64,000 bases of DNA from an uncultured Mediterranea sp. (GCF_902493215.1 NZ_CABUOL010000002.1:186001-250000); one strand, 5' to 3'. Shown: positions 45,256 through 55,306, counted from the stretch's first letter. Numbers and translations: made by a program. Notes: generated by a model not told the origin, from the letters alone.

Positions 45256-48200
45256 TCATTCCTCTGCGCTCTGCCCGCTGTATTTCGAAGGAGACACTCC
45301 AAATTGTGCCATGAAATGTTTTCGCAGGGTACGCGTGTCATTGTATCCTACCATCTCGGCTATTTCCTGCATGCTGTATCGGTTCTCCAGGATGAGTGAC
45401 GCCGCCTTGCTCATGCGTACGCTGCGAATCATGTCGATGGCAGCCAGTTCGCTCCGCTGCTTGATTTTGCGGTAGAGGGTGGGTTGGCTCATGTGGAGCT
45501 GGTCGGCCAGCATCTTGACGTTGAAGTTTTCGTCTGCCAGATTGGCTTCTATCACCTGGATTACTTGTTGGATGAAGTAATCTTCCGTTCCGTTCGATGT
45601 CTGCTGGTTTTCATCAGCTTTCAGTTGCAAGGTACCGGTATACAGCCGTTGCAGTCTTTCGCGCTGGCGTATCAGATTGCGTACTCTTGATTTCAGCATT
45701 TCCGGGTTGAACGGTTTCATCATGTAGTCGTCTGCTCCCAGGCCCAATGCCTGTATCACATCCGAATCTTCGGACTTTGCGGTAAGCATCAGAATGGGGA
45801 TAGAAGCCGTTTGCGGCGATTCTTTCAGCTCGCGGCAGCATTCCAGCCCGTCTTTAACAGGCATCATGATGTCACAAATGATGAGATTGGGAGTCGTTTC
45901 ATGTGCCATTCTGACGCCTTCTTCACCGTTGGCAGCTTCCTCTACGATGAATTCTCCCTCAAAAAGGTTACTGATATATTGGCGGATATCAGCATTGTCT
46001 TCGATGATGAGTAGATGCTTGAGGGTTACGTCGAGTTGGTCAGTCGTTTCAGCTGATATATTTGTCGGTTGTGGCTGTTTTTCGGGTGTGATGAGGCTCA
46101 CTTTCTCATTGTTCGTGTCGAAATGGCTGTTCCCTTCAGGTATGTAGAGGCTGATGGCGGTGCCATGGTCAGGGCAGTCGGCCGTCATTATGCGTCCGTG
46201 ATGCAGGTCTGTGATGGTTTTTATGATACGCATGCCGATGCCCGTCTGCGTGGAGTGTGCGGGCGTATTGGCTCCTGTCGTGAAAGGTTCGAACAAGTGC
46301 TCCTTCACTTCTTGAGGGATGCCTGCTCCGTTGTCGCTGACAGTGATGCTGCAGAAAGGATGACCGTCGATGACCGTGCGTCCCAGGCTCAGTTCTACTT
46401 TTCCTTGTGGCAGGGTATATTTGAATGCGTTGGACAGCAGATTACGCAGGGCAGAAGCTATCTTTTCGGCGTCAATCCAAAGCATGAGCGGTTCGGGCAG
46501 GAGATGGACGTGGAACTGATAATGTCCTTTTTCGGCCATAGACTTGAAGGATTCGCATACGTCACTTGCCAGCCGGTTTATATCAGTTTCTGCCACTTTC
46601 AGTTTCACCATGTCGGCTTCCGCTTTTTGTACGAACAGCAGCTGGTCCATCAGGGCATGCAGTGACTTGCTGTTGTCAAAAGCAGTCTGTAGCTGACGCT
46701 GGATGTGTGGACTCAGGTCTTTGGTCTGTTGCAGTTCTTGTAGAGGTGCCAGAATCAGGGTCAGCGGCGTACGCAGCTCGTGGGCTATTTCTGTGAAGAA
46801 ACGCTCACGCTCCATGCGGAGCTGTTTTTCCTTGTCGCGTTCCACATTGGCTGTGAATACCTCGTGCTCCAGCTGCATTTCGTGCGCCAGACGCTTGTTC
46901 CTCAACTGGATACGTCTGAATATAAAGACGGCGCATAAAGCTATGGCTATCAGAATGCAGAGGCGGAACCAGGCGCTACTGCTCCAATGGGGTTCAATGG
47001 TGATGTGCAAAACTGTAGTTTCGTTGGTTGCACTGTTGGGGTGTATGTTTTTGATTTCGAAGGTATAATTGCCATGCTTCAGATTGGTATAGGCTACTTT
47101 TTCCTCCCCTTGCGTATAGATCCATTCCTGTTGGTAGGGATACAGGCGGTAGGCATATCTCTGTTGCCCGTCAGAATAAGACATGTCGCTGAAGGTAAGC
47201 GAGAAATCCCGGTTCTGATAGTTGAGGCGGATGGCCGACTGGTAGGAAATGCCATTGGGCAGAATCGTCTGCCCGTTGACCGACTGGTTGATGCCTACCG
47301 GCCGGTTGTTTACTTCCAGTCCCGTTATCAACACTTTCTTGGACTTCTCAAAACGGTCTGTCTTTTTGGGGCTAAAGTAAGTCAAGTTCTTGTTGTTACC
47401 CCAAAACAGCGTGTGTTTCCAATATAAGGCCGAACGGTTGCTGCCCGACACATAGTAGTTGTAAAACAAATGTTGCTGGCTGTCATACCGTGAAATGCCT
47501 GAATTGGAGCCTATCCAGATGTTTCCCTTGTCGTCTTCTGTGATACATCCCACAAAGTCGTTGCACAAGCCGTCCTGTGTGGTAAAGGTCTGCACGATGC
47601 GGTTTTCTTTGGGTGAAACGACGGCCAGTTTGTTGGTATATCCTACATACAGCATGCCGTCTTTGGCGGCAAAGACTGACCGTATCGAACGATAGTTCAT
47701 GCTGGCCTGTACTTCATAATCGTTGTCAAGACGGTCTCCATTACCGCTGTAACGGTAGAGCCCGTTGACAGTTCCCAGCCACAGATGGTGGTCAGGCGTC
47801 TCGGCCAGTGCACGGATGTAGAGTGGGGGAATTGTGTCCCCGTTTTTGTCTTTGAAGTCAATGCGTTGGAATGAATGGGAGCCGGGCTTTAATACAAACA
47901 GTCCGCTTTGTGTACCGGCCCAAACTCTTCCCTGGCTGTCAGCCAGCAGGCTCCATACGGAACCATTGTTGGCATGGCCTGCCGAATCTGTCAGTTTCAC
48001 AATCTGGAAACGTTTCGTCTTAGCTTCATAATGGGTCAGTGTTCCGTCGGCATTGCCAAACCAGAGGTCGCTTTCAGCGTCTTTGCAGCTGCTCAATACC
48101 GTATGGCGCTTTTGGCTTTCCGAGTTTCCGGCTGGTGTGAAATCCAGCTCTTCATCCGTATGGTAAGGAGTACGGCTGCGCAGGATGCTCCGGTGGAAGG

Positions 48201-49332
48201 TGGTGAGCCACACGTAACCTTCGTCGTCGGCTACGATGGAACAGATTTCGTTGTGACGGTCCTGATAGTAGCGTTTGTAAAACTGTTCCCGCAGGTCCGA
48301 CCAGATGGCGCCCCCACCATCCGTTCCAATCCAGAGGATGCCTTGCGGGTCGTAAAACGCGGTAATCATACGCGTTTCGATGTCGCGGAATATATAGGAG
48401 GTGGTATTGTTGAAGACCTGGCCTGTCATTTCGTCCGGGTTGTTCTTGTTCAGGCTGATGAGCGTATATCCGTTCCAGGTGGCAGCCAGATAGCGGTTCT
48501 TCTCCAGCCGTATTACTCCGAAGACATCGGTGTGCGACAATTGGTTCGAAATCGTTTTGTTGTGGTAAGTCATGCGACTGGTTTTCCCGGTCTTTACATT
48601 ATGGCGTGCCAGTCCGTATGTAAGGGCCGAGAGCCAGATGTTTCCGTCCTCGTCGTATAAAATATGGTTGATAGGTATGGGCTGGTTGAATCCAAAGTCG
48701 ATGATGCTGTATTTGTCCATCTGGCTTACGTCGGCTATCATGGCTTTTCCATAGACGTCTGCTACACAGATGTGACGTTTGTCAGGCGTCAATGACATTT
48801 TGGCCAGTATATGTTTTTCTGTGTTCCACTGCGAGTAGCGTTTCAGGATTTTGAAGGTAACGGCATCGTGCTGTGACGAACCGGCTATTCGGGCAAGCAT
48901 CAGCTCCTGATTGTTCAACACCCATAAGGTAGAGTCGTTTACCGATTCAGTTGCAATGGCCTTGAAAGGCTTGCCGTCTTCCGTCTGTACGGGGATGAAC
49001 GTTTCGCTGCGCAAGTCAAATCCGTAAAGCAAGCCGCCGCTTTCGAAACACAGCAGGCCGTCTGATATTTCTTTCAGTACCGAGATGTTGGTACTTGTGT
49101 TGTCAAAAGGAAAGGTTTTCACCTGCTTTCCGTCATAGCGGTTCAGGGCATCACGTGTACTCAGCCAGATGAAACCGTTCCGGTCTTTGCAGATGGAGTG
49201 GATGGTATTGTCTGACAGGCCGTTTTTCATGGTCAGCACATGGAGGTCCTTTTCAAAAAAAGCATGGCAGGCCATCTGGGCGTACAGACATAAAAGGAAG
49301 CTGAATAGTATACGTAAGGTATTGGTGCGCAT
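45256..49332 (-). CDS. Hybrid two-component system regulator (PUL2)
   Basis: This 1358-residue one-protein sensor and regulator is counted from the ATG at 49332 (MRTNTLRILFSF), which gives a signal/anchor sequence; the frame extends to 49398. The periplasmic part is two reg_prop beta-propellers (about 30-690, repeated SxGxxWxGTxxGL-like units) and a Y_Y_Y domain (about 700-780). One transmembrane helix follows (about 790-810). The histidine kinase has H851 in HELRTPL, DNGAGI and TGIGM. The receiver has D1154 in LIICDIMMP. The C-terminal AraC-type HTH is YSMQEIAEMVGYNDTRTLRK. It faces the susC of PUL2 and should activate it when it binds a released oligosaccharide. Confidence 0.95.
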   Translation of the reverse strand: MRTNTLRILFSFLLCLYAQMACHAFFEKDLHVLTMKNGLSDNTIHSICKDRNGFIWLSTRDALNRYDGKQVKTFPFDNTSTNISVLKEISDGLLCFESGGLLYGFDLRSETFIPVQTEDGKPFKAIATESVNDSTLWVLNNQELMLARIAGSSQHDAVTFKILKRYSQWNTEKHILAKMSLTPDKRHICVADVYGKAMIADVSQMDKYSIIDFGFNQPIPINHILYDEDGNIWLSALTYGLARHNVKTGKTSRMTYHNKTISNQLSHTDVFGVIRLEKNRYLAATWNGYTLISLNKNNPDEMTGQVFNNTTSYIFRDIETRMITAFYDPQGILWIGTDGGGAIWSDLREQFYKRYYQDRHNEICSIVADDEGYVWLTTFHRSILRSRTPYHTDEELDFTPAGNSESQKRHTVLSSCKDAESDLWFGNADGTLTHYEAKTKRFQIVKLTDSAGHANNGSVWSLLADSQGRVWAGTQSGLFVLKPGSHSFQRIDFKDKNGDTIPPLYIRALAETPDHHLWLGTVNGLYRYSGNGDRLDNDYEVQASMNYRSIRSVFAAKDGMLYVGYTNKLAVVSPKENRIVQTFTTQDGLCNDFVGCITEDDKGNIWIGSNSGISRYDSQQHLFYNYYVSGSNRSALYWKHTLFWGNNKNLTYFSPKKTDRFEKSKKVLITGLEVNNRPVGINQSVNGQTILPNGISYQSAIRLNYQNRDFSLTFSDMSYSDGQQRYAYRLYPYQQEWIYTQGEEKVAYTNLKHGNYTFEIKNIHPNSATNETTVLHITIEPHWSSSAWFRLCILIAIALCAVFIFRRIQLRNKRLAHEMQLEHEVFTANVERDKEKQLRMERERFFTEIAHELRTPLTLILAPLQELQQTKDLSPHIQRQLQTAFDNSKSLHALMDQLLFVQKAEADMVKLKVAETDINRLASDVCESFKSMAEKGHYQFHVHLLPEPLMLWIDAEKIASALRNLLSNAFKYTLPQGKVELSLGRTVIDGHPFCSITVSDNGAGIPQEVKEHLFEPFTTGANTPAHSTQTGIGMRIIKTITDLHHGRIMTADCPDHGTAISLYIPEGNSHFDTNNEKVSLITPEKQPQPTNISAETTDQLDVTLKHLLIIEDNADIRQYISNLFEGEFIVEEAANGEEGVRMAHETTPNLIICDIMMPVKDGLECCRELKESPQTASIPILMLTAKSEDSDVIQALGLGADDYMMKPFNPEMLKSRVRNLIRQRERLQRLYTGTLQLKADENQQTSNGTEDYFIQQVIQVIEANLADENFNVKMLADQLHMSQPTLYRKIKQRSELAAIDMIRSVRMSKAASLILENRYSMQEIAEMVGYNDTRTLRKHFMAQFGVSPSKYSGQSAEE

Positions 49333-49520
49333 ATTCTGTATTATGATTAAGTTACACAAAGAAATGAAAAATCTATTATTTCTCGAAATGAAATACAAAA
49401 AAAATAGCAGAAGTCTCGGAAGCTTGTTTTATATATCGGCATGGATACTTATGTGTTATTTGGTTATAATTACTTACAATTTGAGATATCTGGGCAACTT
49501 GTCTGACAGCCATCGGAATT

Positions 49521-49601
49521 ATGGGTTTGAACCCAGAGGGGGGTATGTTTGAAACATTCGGGCCTTATGTTTGAAACATACCCCCTCTATGTTTGAAACA
49601 T
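49521..49601. repeat. Palindrome array C (four units, 22-24-bp period)
   Basis: ATGTTTGAAACAT occurs at 49545-49557, 49567-49579 and 49589-49601, exactly 22 bases apart. A related ATGGGTTTGAACCCA lies at 49521-49535, with its centre 23 bases before the next. Each unit is a palindrome around a central G. The spacers GAGGGGGG before copy one and CCCCCTC after copy two are complementary, so the first two units also form one long stem. Confidence 0.88.
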
Positions 49602-49740
49602 AAGAATGCCGTGACATAAGCCGGTTGGAGATACATTTTCTTGCGGATCTTGAAAAATGTTTATATTTTCCAATGGCGCGGCTTGGGTGGACACGAATCT
49701 GAAAGGCTTGCCATTTCGTGCATCACATCTTTGCGTTCAG

Positions 49741-49846
49741 ACGAAGTGCTTCGTTACCATCTCATGCAGTGCTTCATCATCACCTCATGCAGTGCTTCGT
49801 TGCACCTTCACAAAGCACTTCGTTGCAGGTTCATGAAGCACTGTGT
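49741..49846. repeat. Palindrome array D (five units, exact 23-bp period)
   Basis: Five 14-bp units centred at 49747.5, 49770.5, 49793.5, 49816.5 and 49839.5 are each 23 bases apart: ACGAAGTGCTTCGT, ATGCAGTGCTTCAT, ATGCAGTGCTTCGT, ACAAAGCACTTCGT and ATGAAGCACTGTGT. The first three carry AGTGCTTC and the last two the inverse (AAGCACT), so orientation flips within the array. It ends about 170 bases before the susC -7 element. Confidence 0.88.
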
Positions 49847-50017
49847 CACGTTATCATGGAATATTGTGTTGTTTTTCATTCAGTGACCTGCTTGCAGACG
49901 GGGTTTCATAGGCATAAACCTTTCAAAATGCTGCAAAAAAGCAAAGAAAGTTAAGATTGCATTAAACGTGCATGCTGAATGAAATGAATGTGCAGGGCCT
50001 TTCAGATGCGAATCTCC

Positions 50018-50025
50018 TACATTTG
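50018..50025 (+). promoter_or_regulatory. -7 promoter element for susC of PUL2
   Basis: TACATTTG fits TAnnTTTG, 50 bases before the susC ATG at 50076. No clear -33 box is present, as is usual for an activator-dependent promoter. Confidence 0.6.
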
Positions 50026-50075
50026 CAGCAAACAGAGAACTCAATCCATTGTTTAACTTTAAAATTAAGGAAAAC

Positions 50076-53000
50076 ATGAAAAAAAGCCTTATTTTATTTT
50101 TGATGCTTTGGAGCAGTATATTTATGTATGCCCAGCATCTCAGCATTACAGGTAAAGTCACAGACAAGCAGGACGAGCCCATCATCGGTGCCAGTGTCCT
50201 TGTCAAAGGCACTTCCAATGGTGTGATTACCGACCTGAACGGTGTGTTCAACATGAAAAACGTGCCCTCCGACGGAGTCCTGACCGTATCTTACATCGGT
50301 TATAAAGATGTAGAAGTCAAAATCAATCCTTCACAGACGTCTTATTCCATTACATTGGAAGAAGACAACCAGATGCTCGACGAAGTGGTGGTAGTAGGTT
50401 TCGGTACGCAGCGTAGAGCTAACCTGACTGAGGCTGTTGCTACGGTGGATACCAAATCGTTGAAATCGCGTCCGGTAACCAATCTTGGACAGTCTTTGCA
50501 GGGTACAGTTCCCGGCCTCAATCTTTCGGTTGGTTCTTACGGTGGTCAGTTAGGCCAGGCGATGGACGTCAACATTCGTGGTACAGGTACCATTTCAACA
50601 GGTTCCACAGCTTCTACCTTGGTCTTGATCGACGGAATAGAAGGTAATATGAACAACCTCAATCCGGACGACATTGAATCTATCTCTGTATTGAAAGACG
50701 CAGCTGCCAGTTCTATCTATGGTTCGCGTGCAGCCTTTGGTGTCATCTTGATTACGACGAAGAAAGGAAAAGCAGGAAAAGCCAGTGTCAGTTATTCGGG
50801 TAATGCCCGTTACTATGGTCCCTTCAACTTGCCCAACCTGATGAATTCTTGGGATTTTGCGAACTATTTTAATGAAGCGAGTGTGAACGGTGGTGGTAAT
50901 GCAATCTTTGATGAGGATACCATGAATCGTATCCAGCAGTATATGCGGGGTGAGATTACAACCACTACTATTGCCAATTCGAACGGAAACTGGCAATTCC
51001 ATGAAAAAGCCAATGATAATGTAGATTGGTATGACAAGCATTACAAATGGTCATGGGCACACGAGCACAATCTGAACATCAACGGCGGATCCGAGAAAAT
51101 GCAATATTATGTATCTGCAAATTATTTGGGACAGGACGGTAACTTGCGTTTTGGTGAAGATTCATACGAACGTATCAATACCAACGCCAAAATCAATGCA
51201 CAACCCTTTAAATGGTTGGATGTTGAAGTCAATGTGAAATATGTTCATACCGACCTGGATAATCCTTTGTATACAGATATGGGTGGTTTGCTTTATCACG
51301 ACATTGTCCGTATGTGGCCGATGATGCCTTTCCAGGATCCCAATGGTCATTATATGCGCAACGGTAAGTTGGCCCAGCTGACAAGTGGCAGCCGTTCTGT
51401 TACTTCCAATGACAACGTATATCTGCAGGGACAGCTGGTGTTCCATCCGTTGAAAGGTTGGAATATATATGCCAATGCAGGTTTGCGTACCATCAACGAA
51501 TTCCGTAAGCAGAACCTGAACAAGGTATATGAATATAATGTCAATGATGAACCACTGCTGTTGGGCTATAATGATAGTTACGCCGCTGGTCAGACGGGCG
51601 CGATGCAGCGTTGGACGCGTGCCAATCACTTGACTACCAGTTTGTACAGTGATTACGAGTTTACTTTGAATGAAAATCATAAGTTCAAGGTGATGGCTGG
51701 TATGAACACTGAGAAATACAATAATCGTGTAATCGGCGTTGAACGTATGGATTTGATTACTGAGAATGTTCCTGAAATTGGCGCAGCTACAGGTGATGAT
51801 GTTATCAATGACGCATCTGCTTATTCGTGGGCTACCGTCGGTTTCTTCGGCCGTTTTAACTATGATTATGCAGACAAATACTTCGTTGCAGCCAATGTGC
51901 GTTATGACGGTTCTTCTCGTTTCTTGAGAAAAGACCGTTGGGGAACGTTCGGTTCATTCTCATTGGGTTGGAATGTGGCCCGCGAAGAATTCTTCCCCTT
52001 GGACGAGGACTTGATGAGCCAGTTCAAGCCGCGTCTTTCATGGGGTACATTGGGTAACCAGAATACCAATTCGTACTATCCTATGTATTTGACCCAATCA
52101 GTTTCCGTTAATGGAGGAAATTGGTTGATGGACGGTGCTTATCCTACAATAGCAGGAGTTCCGGGTACCATCAGTTCTACGCTGACTTGGGAAACCGTGC
52201 AGTCGTTGAATGTCGGTTTCGATATGTCTATGTTCCGCAGCCGTTTGAGTTTGAACTTCGACTACTTTATCCGTAAAACGCTTGATATGGTAGGACCTGC
52301 TTCTGAGGTGGCACATATTTATGGTACAGGTATGCCTTCTACCAATAATACAGACTTGAAGACGAAAGGTTGGGAACTGGCAGTGAATTGGCGCGACCGT
52401 GTAGGAGAAGTGAATTATAACGTTGGCTTCAACATCGCAGATTCCCGTTCGTTTGTCATGACTTATCCAAATGAATCAAAGTCCTTGGGTACAAGATATG
52501 AGGGTGAAGAACTGAACGACATCTGGGGTTACGTAACTCACGGTATAGCCAAGAGTCAGGCAGAAATGGATGAATGGTTGAAAGATAACCGTCCGTCTTG
52601 GGGCTCTGGTTGGACAGAAGGTGATATCATGTATACTGACTTGAACGGTGATGGTATTATCAATACAGGAGCCAATACTTTAAGTGATCCGGGCGACCGT
52701 GTAAAATTGGGTAATAGTACACCACGTTTCCGTTTCGGTCTGAATATGGGCTTGGATTGGAAAGGCATTGATTTTAGTATGTTCTGGCAAGGTGTGGCCA
52801 AACGTGATCTTTGGTTGGATGGTCCTTTGTTCTGGGGTGTAGGCAGTGGCGAATGGCAGTCTACAGGTTTGGAACCGCATTTGGATTATTATCGTCCGGA
52901 AAATACTACATCTGTATTTGGACCTAATACAGACGCTTATTTCCCTCGTATTTATTTGGGCAACACAAAAAATCAATATACACAAAGCCGTTATATGCAG

Positions 53001-53243
53001 AACGGAGCCTATATGCGTCTGAAGAATATACAGGTGGGATATACATTGCCGAAACAAGTTCTTGACAAAATAGGAATGGAATATCTTCGTTTCTATGTAA
53101 GTGCCGAGAATGTATTGACTATTTCAAGCTTGCCAAATGGCTTTGATCCTGAAACAGCTTATTCAGCCTATACAGGTAGTAACTCTGGTAAGACTTATCC
53201 GTTGCAGGCTACTGTTTCGTTCGGTGTTAATGTAACTTTCTAA
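50076..53243 (+). CDS. SusC-type TonB-dependent outer-membrane transporter (PUL2)
   Basis: This 1055-residue transporter is counted from ATG 50076; an in-frame TTG at 50049 precedes it. It has a signal peptide (about 1-20, MYAQHLS), a carboxypeptidase-like domain (about 23-95, ITGKVTDKQDEPIIGASVLV), a TonB plug (about 115-230, VVVGFGTQRRANLTEAVATV, ending YGSRAAFGVILITTKKG) and a barrel finishing in FGVNVTF. Unlike the PUL1 SusC it has no STN domain, which agrees with regulation by the hybrid two-component protein next door. It works with the SusD encoded 24 bases downstream. Confidence 0.95.
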   Translation: MKKSLILFLMLWSSIFMYAQHLSITGKVTDKQDEPIIGASVLVKGTSNGVITDLNGVFNMKNVPSDGVLTVSYIGYKDVEVKINPSQTSYSITLEEDNQMLDEVVVVGFGTQRRANLTEAVATVDTKSLKSRPVTNLGQSLQGTVPGLNLSVGSYGGQLGQAMDVNIRGTGTISTGSTASTLVLIDGIEGNMNNLNPDDIESISVLKDAAASSIYGSRAAFGVILITTKKGKAGKASVSYSGNARYYGPFNLPNLMNSWDFANYFNEASVNGGGNAIFDEDTMNRIQQYMRGEITTTTIANSNGNWQFHEKANDNVDWYDKHYKWSWAHEHNLNINGGSEKMQYYVSANYLGQDGNLRFGEDSYERINTNAKINAQPFKWLDVEVNVKYVHTDLDNPLYTDMGGLLYHDIVRMWPMMPFQDPNGHYMRNGKLAQLTSGSRSVTSNDNVYLQGQLVFHPLKGWNIYANAGLRTINEFRKQNLNKVYEYNVNDEPLLLGYNDSYAAGQTGAMQRWTRANHLTTSLYSDYEFTLNENHKFKVMAGMNTEKYNNRVIGVERMDLITENVPEIGAATGDDVINDASAYSWATVGFFGRFNYDYADKYFVAANVRYDGSSRFLRKDRWGTFGSFSLGWNVAREEFFPLDEDLMSQFKPRLSWGTLGNQNTNSYYPMYLTQSVSVNGGNWLMDGAYPTIAGVPGTISSTLTWETVQSLNVGFDMSMFRSRLSLNFDYFIRKTLDMVGPASEVAHIYGTGMPSTNNTDLKTKGWELAVNWRDRVGEVNYNVGFNIADSRSFVMTYPNESKSLGTRYEGEELNDIWGYVTHGIAKSQAEMDEWLKDNRPSWGSGWTEGDIMYTDLNGDGIINTGANTLSDPGDRVKLGNSTPRFRFGLNMGLDWKGIDFSMFWQGVAKRDLWLDGPLFWGVGSGEWQSTGLEPHLDYYRPENTTSVFGPNTDAYFPRIYLGNTKNQYTQSRYMQNGAYMRLKNIQVGYTLPKQVLDKIGMEYLRFYVSAENVLTISSLPNGFDPETAYSAYTGSNSGKTYPLQATVSFGVNVTF

Positions 53244-53267
53244 AAAATTACTAGTAGGAAATTAGAT

Positions 53268-55286
53268 ATGAAAAAGACCTTATTATATTCATTGATAGTG
53301 GCAGCTGGATTGACCACTACCTCATGCAACGATTATTTGGATTTGTCACCTATAACAAGTGTGTCAACTACCGATTATCTTTATGCAGAAAACGACCTGG
53401 GGGCTTATGCCGCCAATCTTTACGGCAATCTGCCTTCTCATGGAACGGGCTATAGCGGTTTGGGATTGTTCGATGATGACAATGGTACGGACAATCAGAC
53501 AGCTGCCTCTCCAAGCACTTTGTTTGTAACGGGACAGACTTATGTAGGCAATTATGCCCTTTGGAATTCCTATATGTCTGTCATTCGAACAGTCAACTAT
53601 TTCCTTGAGACTGTTCCCCAACGTTATGAGAATGGTGAGATTAGTGGAAATGATGCTAACATCAAGCATTATATTGGAGAAATGTATTTCTTCCGTGCAC
53701 TCTTCTATTATTTTGCTTTACAGAATTTGGGCGATTTCCCGATTCTGACCAACACGCTGACTGATGACTATAATGTATTGAGAGAAGCCTCCAAGCGTCG
53801 TCCTCGTAATGAAGTTGCCCGTTTCATCATTTCGGATTTGAATACTGCTTATGACTATATGCTGGCGACGCCTCCTATGACAAATCGTTTGACACGTGAC
53901 TGCGCTGCCTTGTTGAAGAGTCGTGTGGCATTGTTTGAAGGTACGTGGGAGAAATATCATGCAGGAACTGCTTTCGTTCCGAAAGGTGAAGGCTGGCCGG
54001 GTGCATCAATGGATTACCTGAAAGATTATAGTTATGATGCTCAAAGCGAAATTCGTTATTTCTTGGAGCAGGCAATTGAGGCGGCCGATCTGGTAGCACA
54101 AAATCACACATTGAACAGTGACTATGCAGGTTTGTTCAATTCTGTAGATTTGAATCCTTATATGGATGAAGTTTTGTTGTGGCGCCAGTATAGCATCAGT
54201 TCTGAAAACTCTGTCTCCCATCATGTTGTAGACTATCTACAGAGAAATGGTAGTGGTGGTAGCGGATTTACCCGTTCTATGGTAGATTCTTATCTGATGG
54301 CCAACGGTTTGCCTATCTATGCAGCAGGTTCCGGTTATGAAGGTGACGATACGTATGAACACTTGTTCGATGGACGCGATCCGCGTATGGATATGACTAT
54401 TTTGAAGACGGGCGATCTGCTTTCTGATGGTCCTAATCTCGTTGAATATATCAAGGCTTCTGATGGTTATGGCTACTTCTATCGTTCTCCGATTTTCGAA
54501 GGTCAACTTGAAAATGCCTGCCCCACAGGATACAGTTTGCGCAAGGGATTGAATACTTCGGGAACCATGCAGACTACCAAACAGTCTTATACAGGATGCC
54601 CCAGTTACCGTGCTGCAGAAGCTTATTTGAATTATTTGGAGGCCTATTATGAATTGAATGGCAATTTAGGCGGTAATTGCGACGAGTATTGGCAGGCACT
54701 TCGTAGACGTGCCGGTGTGTCCACCAACTATCAGCTGACTATTGACAATACGCAGATGGACAAGGAAAAGGCTGACTGGGGAAGTTACTCTGCTGGCCGG
54801 CAGGTGGATGCAACGTTGTACAACATTCGTCGTGAACGTCGTGTGGAATTGGCTGCCGAAGGATTCAGATTTGCTGACTTGAAGCGTTGGCGCGCTCTTG
54901 ACCAGGTTAAGAATGTTCATCTGCAAGGTGTCAACATTTGGGATGATATGTACAAACTGTATACAACCCCTACTCCAGAGGATGCTGCTTCTGCGTTGAA
55001 GACTGTCAATCTGATTCCTTATGGTAGTACTGAAGGTGATCCGAATGTTTCTGCACAGACTGATGAATATGCTGAAGGTAAATATCTCTTGCCTTATCGT
55101 AAAAGCAAAAGTAATATTGGTTTTAACGGTTTGAACTGGAATCCGGCCAAGTATTTGTATCCTATCAGCAACTATGAGTTCCGTTTGACAACTGAGGTTG
55201 CAGGATCCAACGAATATGACACTTCGACAATTTATCAGAATCCGGGGTGGAGCAAAGAAGATGGTACCCTGCCTGAAGGAGATTGA
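53268..55286 (+). CDS. SusD/RagB-type surface glycan-binding lipoprotein (PUL2)
   Basis: This 672-residue lipoprotein has its lipobox at C20 (TTTSCNDYLDLSP). The helical TPR-like core includes GEMYFFRALFYYFALQNLGDFPI. The C-terminal RagB part includes RRERRVELAAEGFRFADLKRW and ends with an IYQNPGWSK-type close. It caps the SusC barrel and binds the target glycan at the cell surface. A terminator follows within 20 bases, so susCD may be a two-gene message with the two enzyme genes expressed separately. Confidence 0.95.
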   Translation: MKKTLLYSLIVAAGLTTTSCNDYLDLSPITSVSTTDYLYAENDLGAYAANLYGNLPSHGTGYSGLGLFDDDNGTDNQTAASPSTLFVTGQTYVGNYALWNSYMSVIRTVNYFLETVPQRYENGEISGNDANIKHYIGEMYFFRALFYYFALQNLGDFPILTNTLTDDYNVLREASKRRPRNEVARFIISDLNTAYDYMLATPPMTNRLTRDCAALLKSRVALFEGTWEKYHAGTAFVPKGEGWPGASMDYLKDYSYDAQSEIRYFLEQAIEAADLVAQNHTLNSDYAGLFNSVDLNPYMDEVLLWRQYSISSENSVSHHVVDYLQRNGSGGSGFTRSMVDSYLMANGLPIYAAGSGYEGDDTYEHLFDGRDPRMDMTILKTGDLLSDGPNLVEYIKASDGYGYFYRSPIFEGQLENACPTGYSLRKGLNTSGTMQTTKQSYTGCPSYRAAEAYLNYLEAYYELNGNLGGNCDEYWQALRRRAGVSTNYQLTIDNTQMDKEKADWGSYSAGRQVDATLYNIRRERRVELAAEGFRFADLKRWRALDQVKNVHLQGVNIWDDMYKLYTTPTPEDAASALKTVNLIPYGSTEGDPNVSAQTDEYAEGKYLLPYRKSKSNIGFNGLNWNPAKYLYPISNYEFRLTTEVAGSNEYDTSTIYQNPGWSKEDGTLPEGD

Positions 55287-55306
55287 TCTGGATTGTGAAT
55301 TTATTT

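Larger units (their letters stand above)
49333..50075. other. Divergent regulatory region of PUL2 with palindrome arrays C and D
   Basis: This 743-base region lies between the regulator gene (minus strand) and susC (plus strand). It carries palindrome array C (49521-49601), array D (49741-49846) and a -7 element at 50018-50025. The 180 bases nearest the regulator gene are AT-rich with no recognisable feature. Both arrays sit between divergent genes, so they cannot be terminators of either. Confidence 0.85.

Noticed and set aside
49521..49846. CRISPR-like array
   Set aside because: The units are short palindromes with 4-9 base gaps and no unique 30-base spacers, and no cas gene is present.
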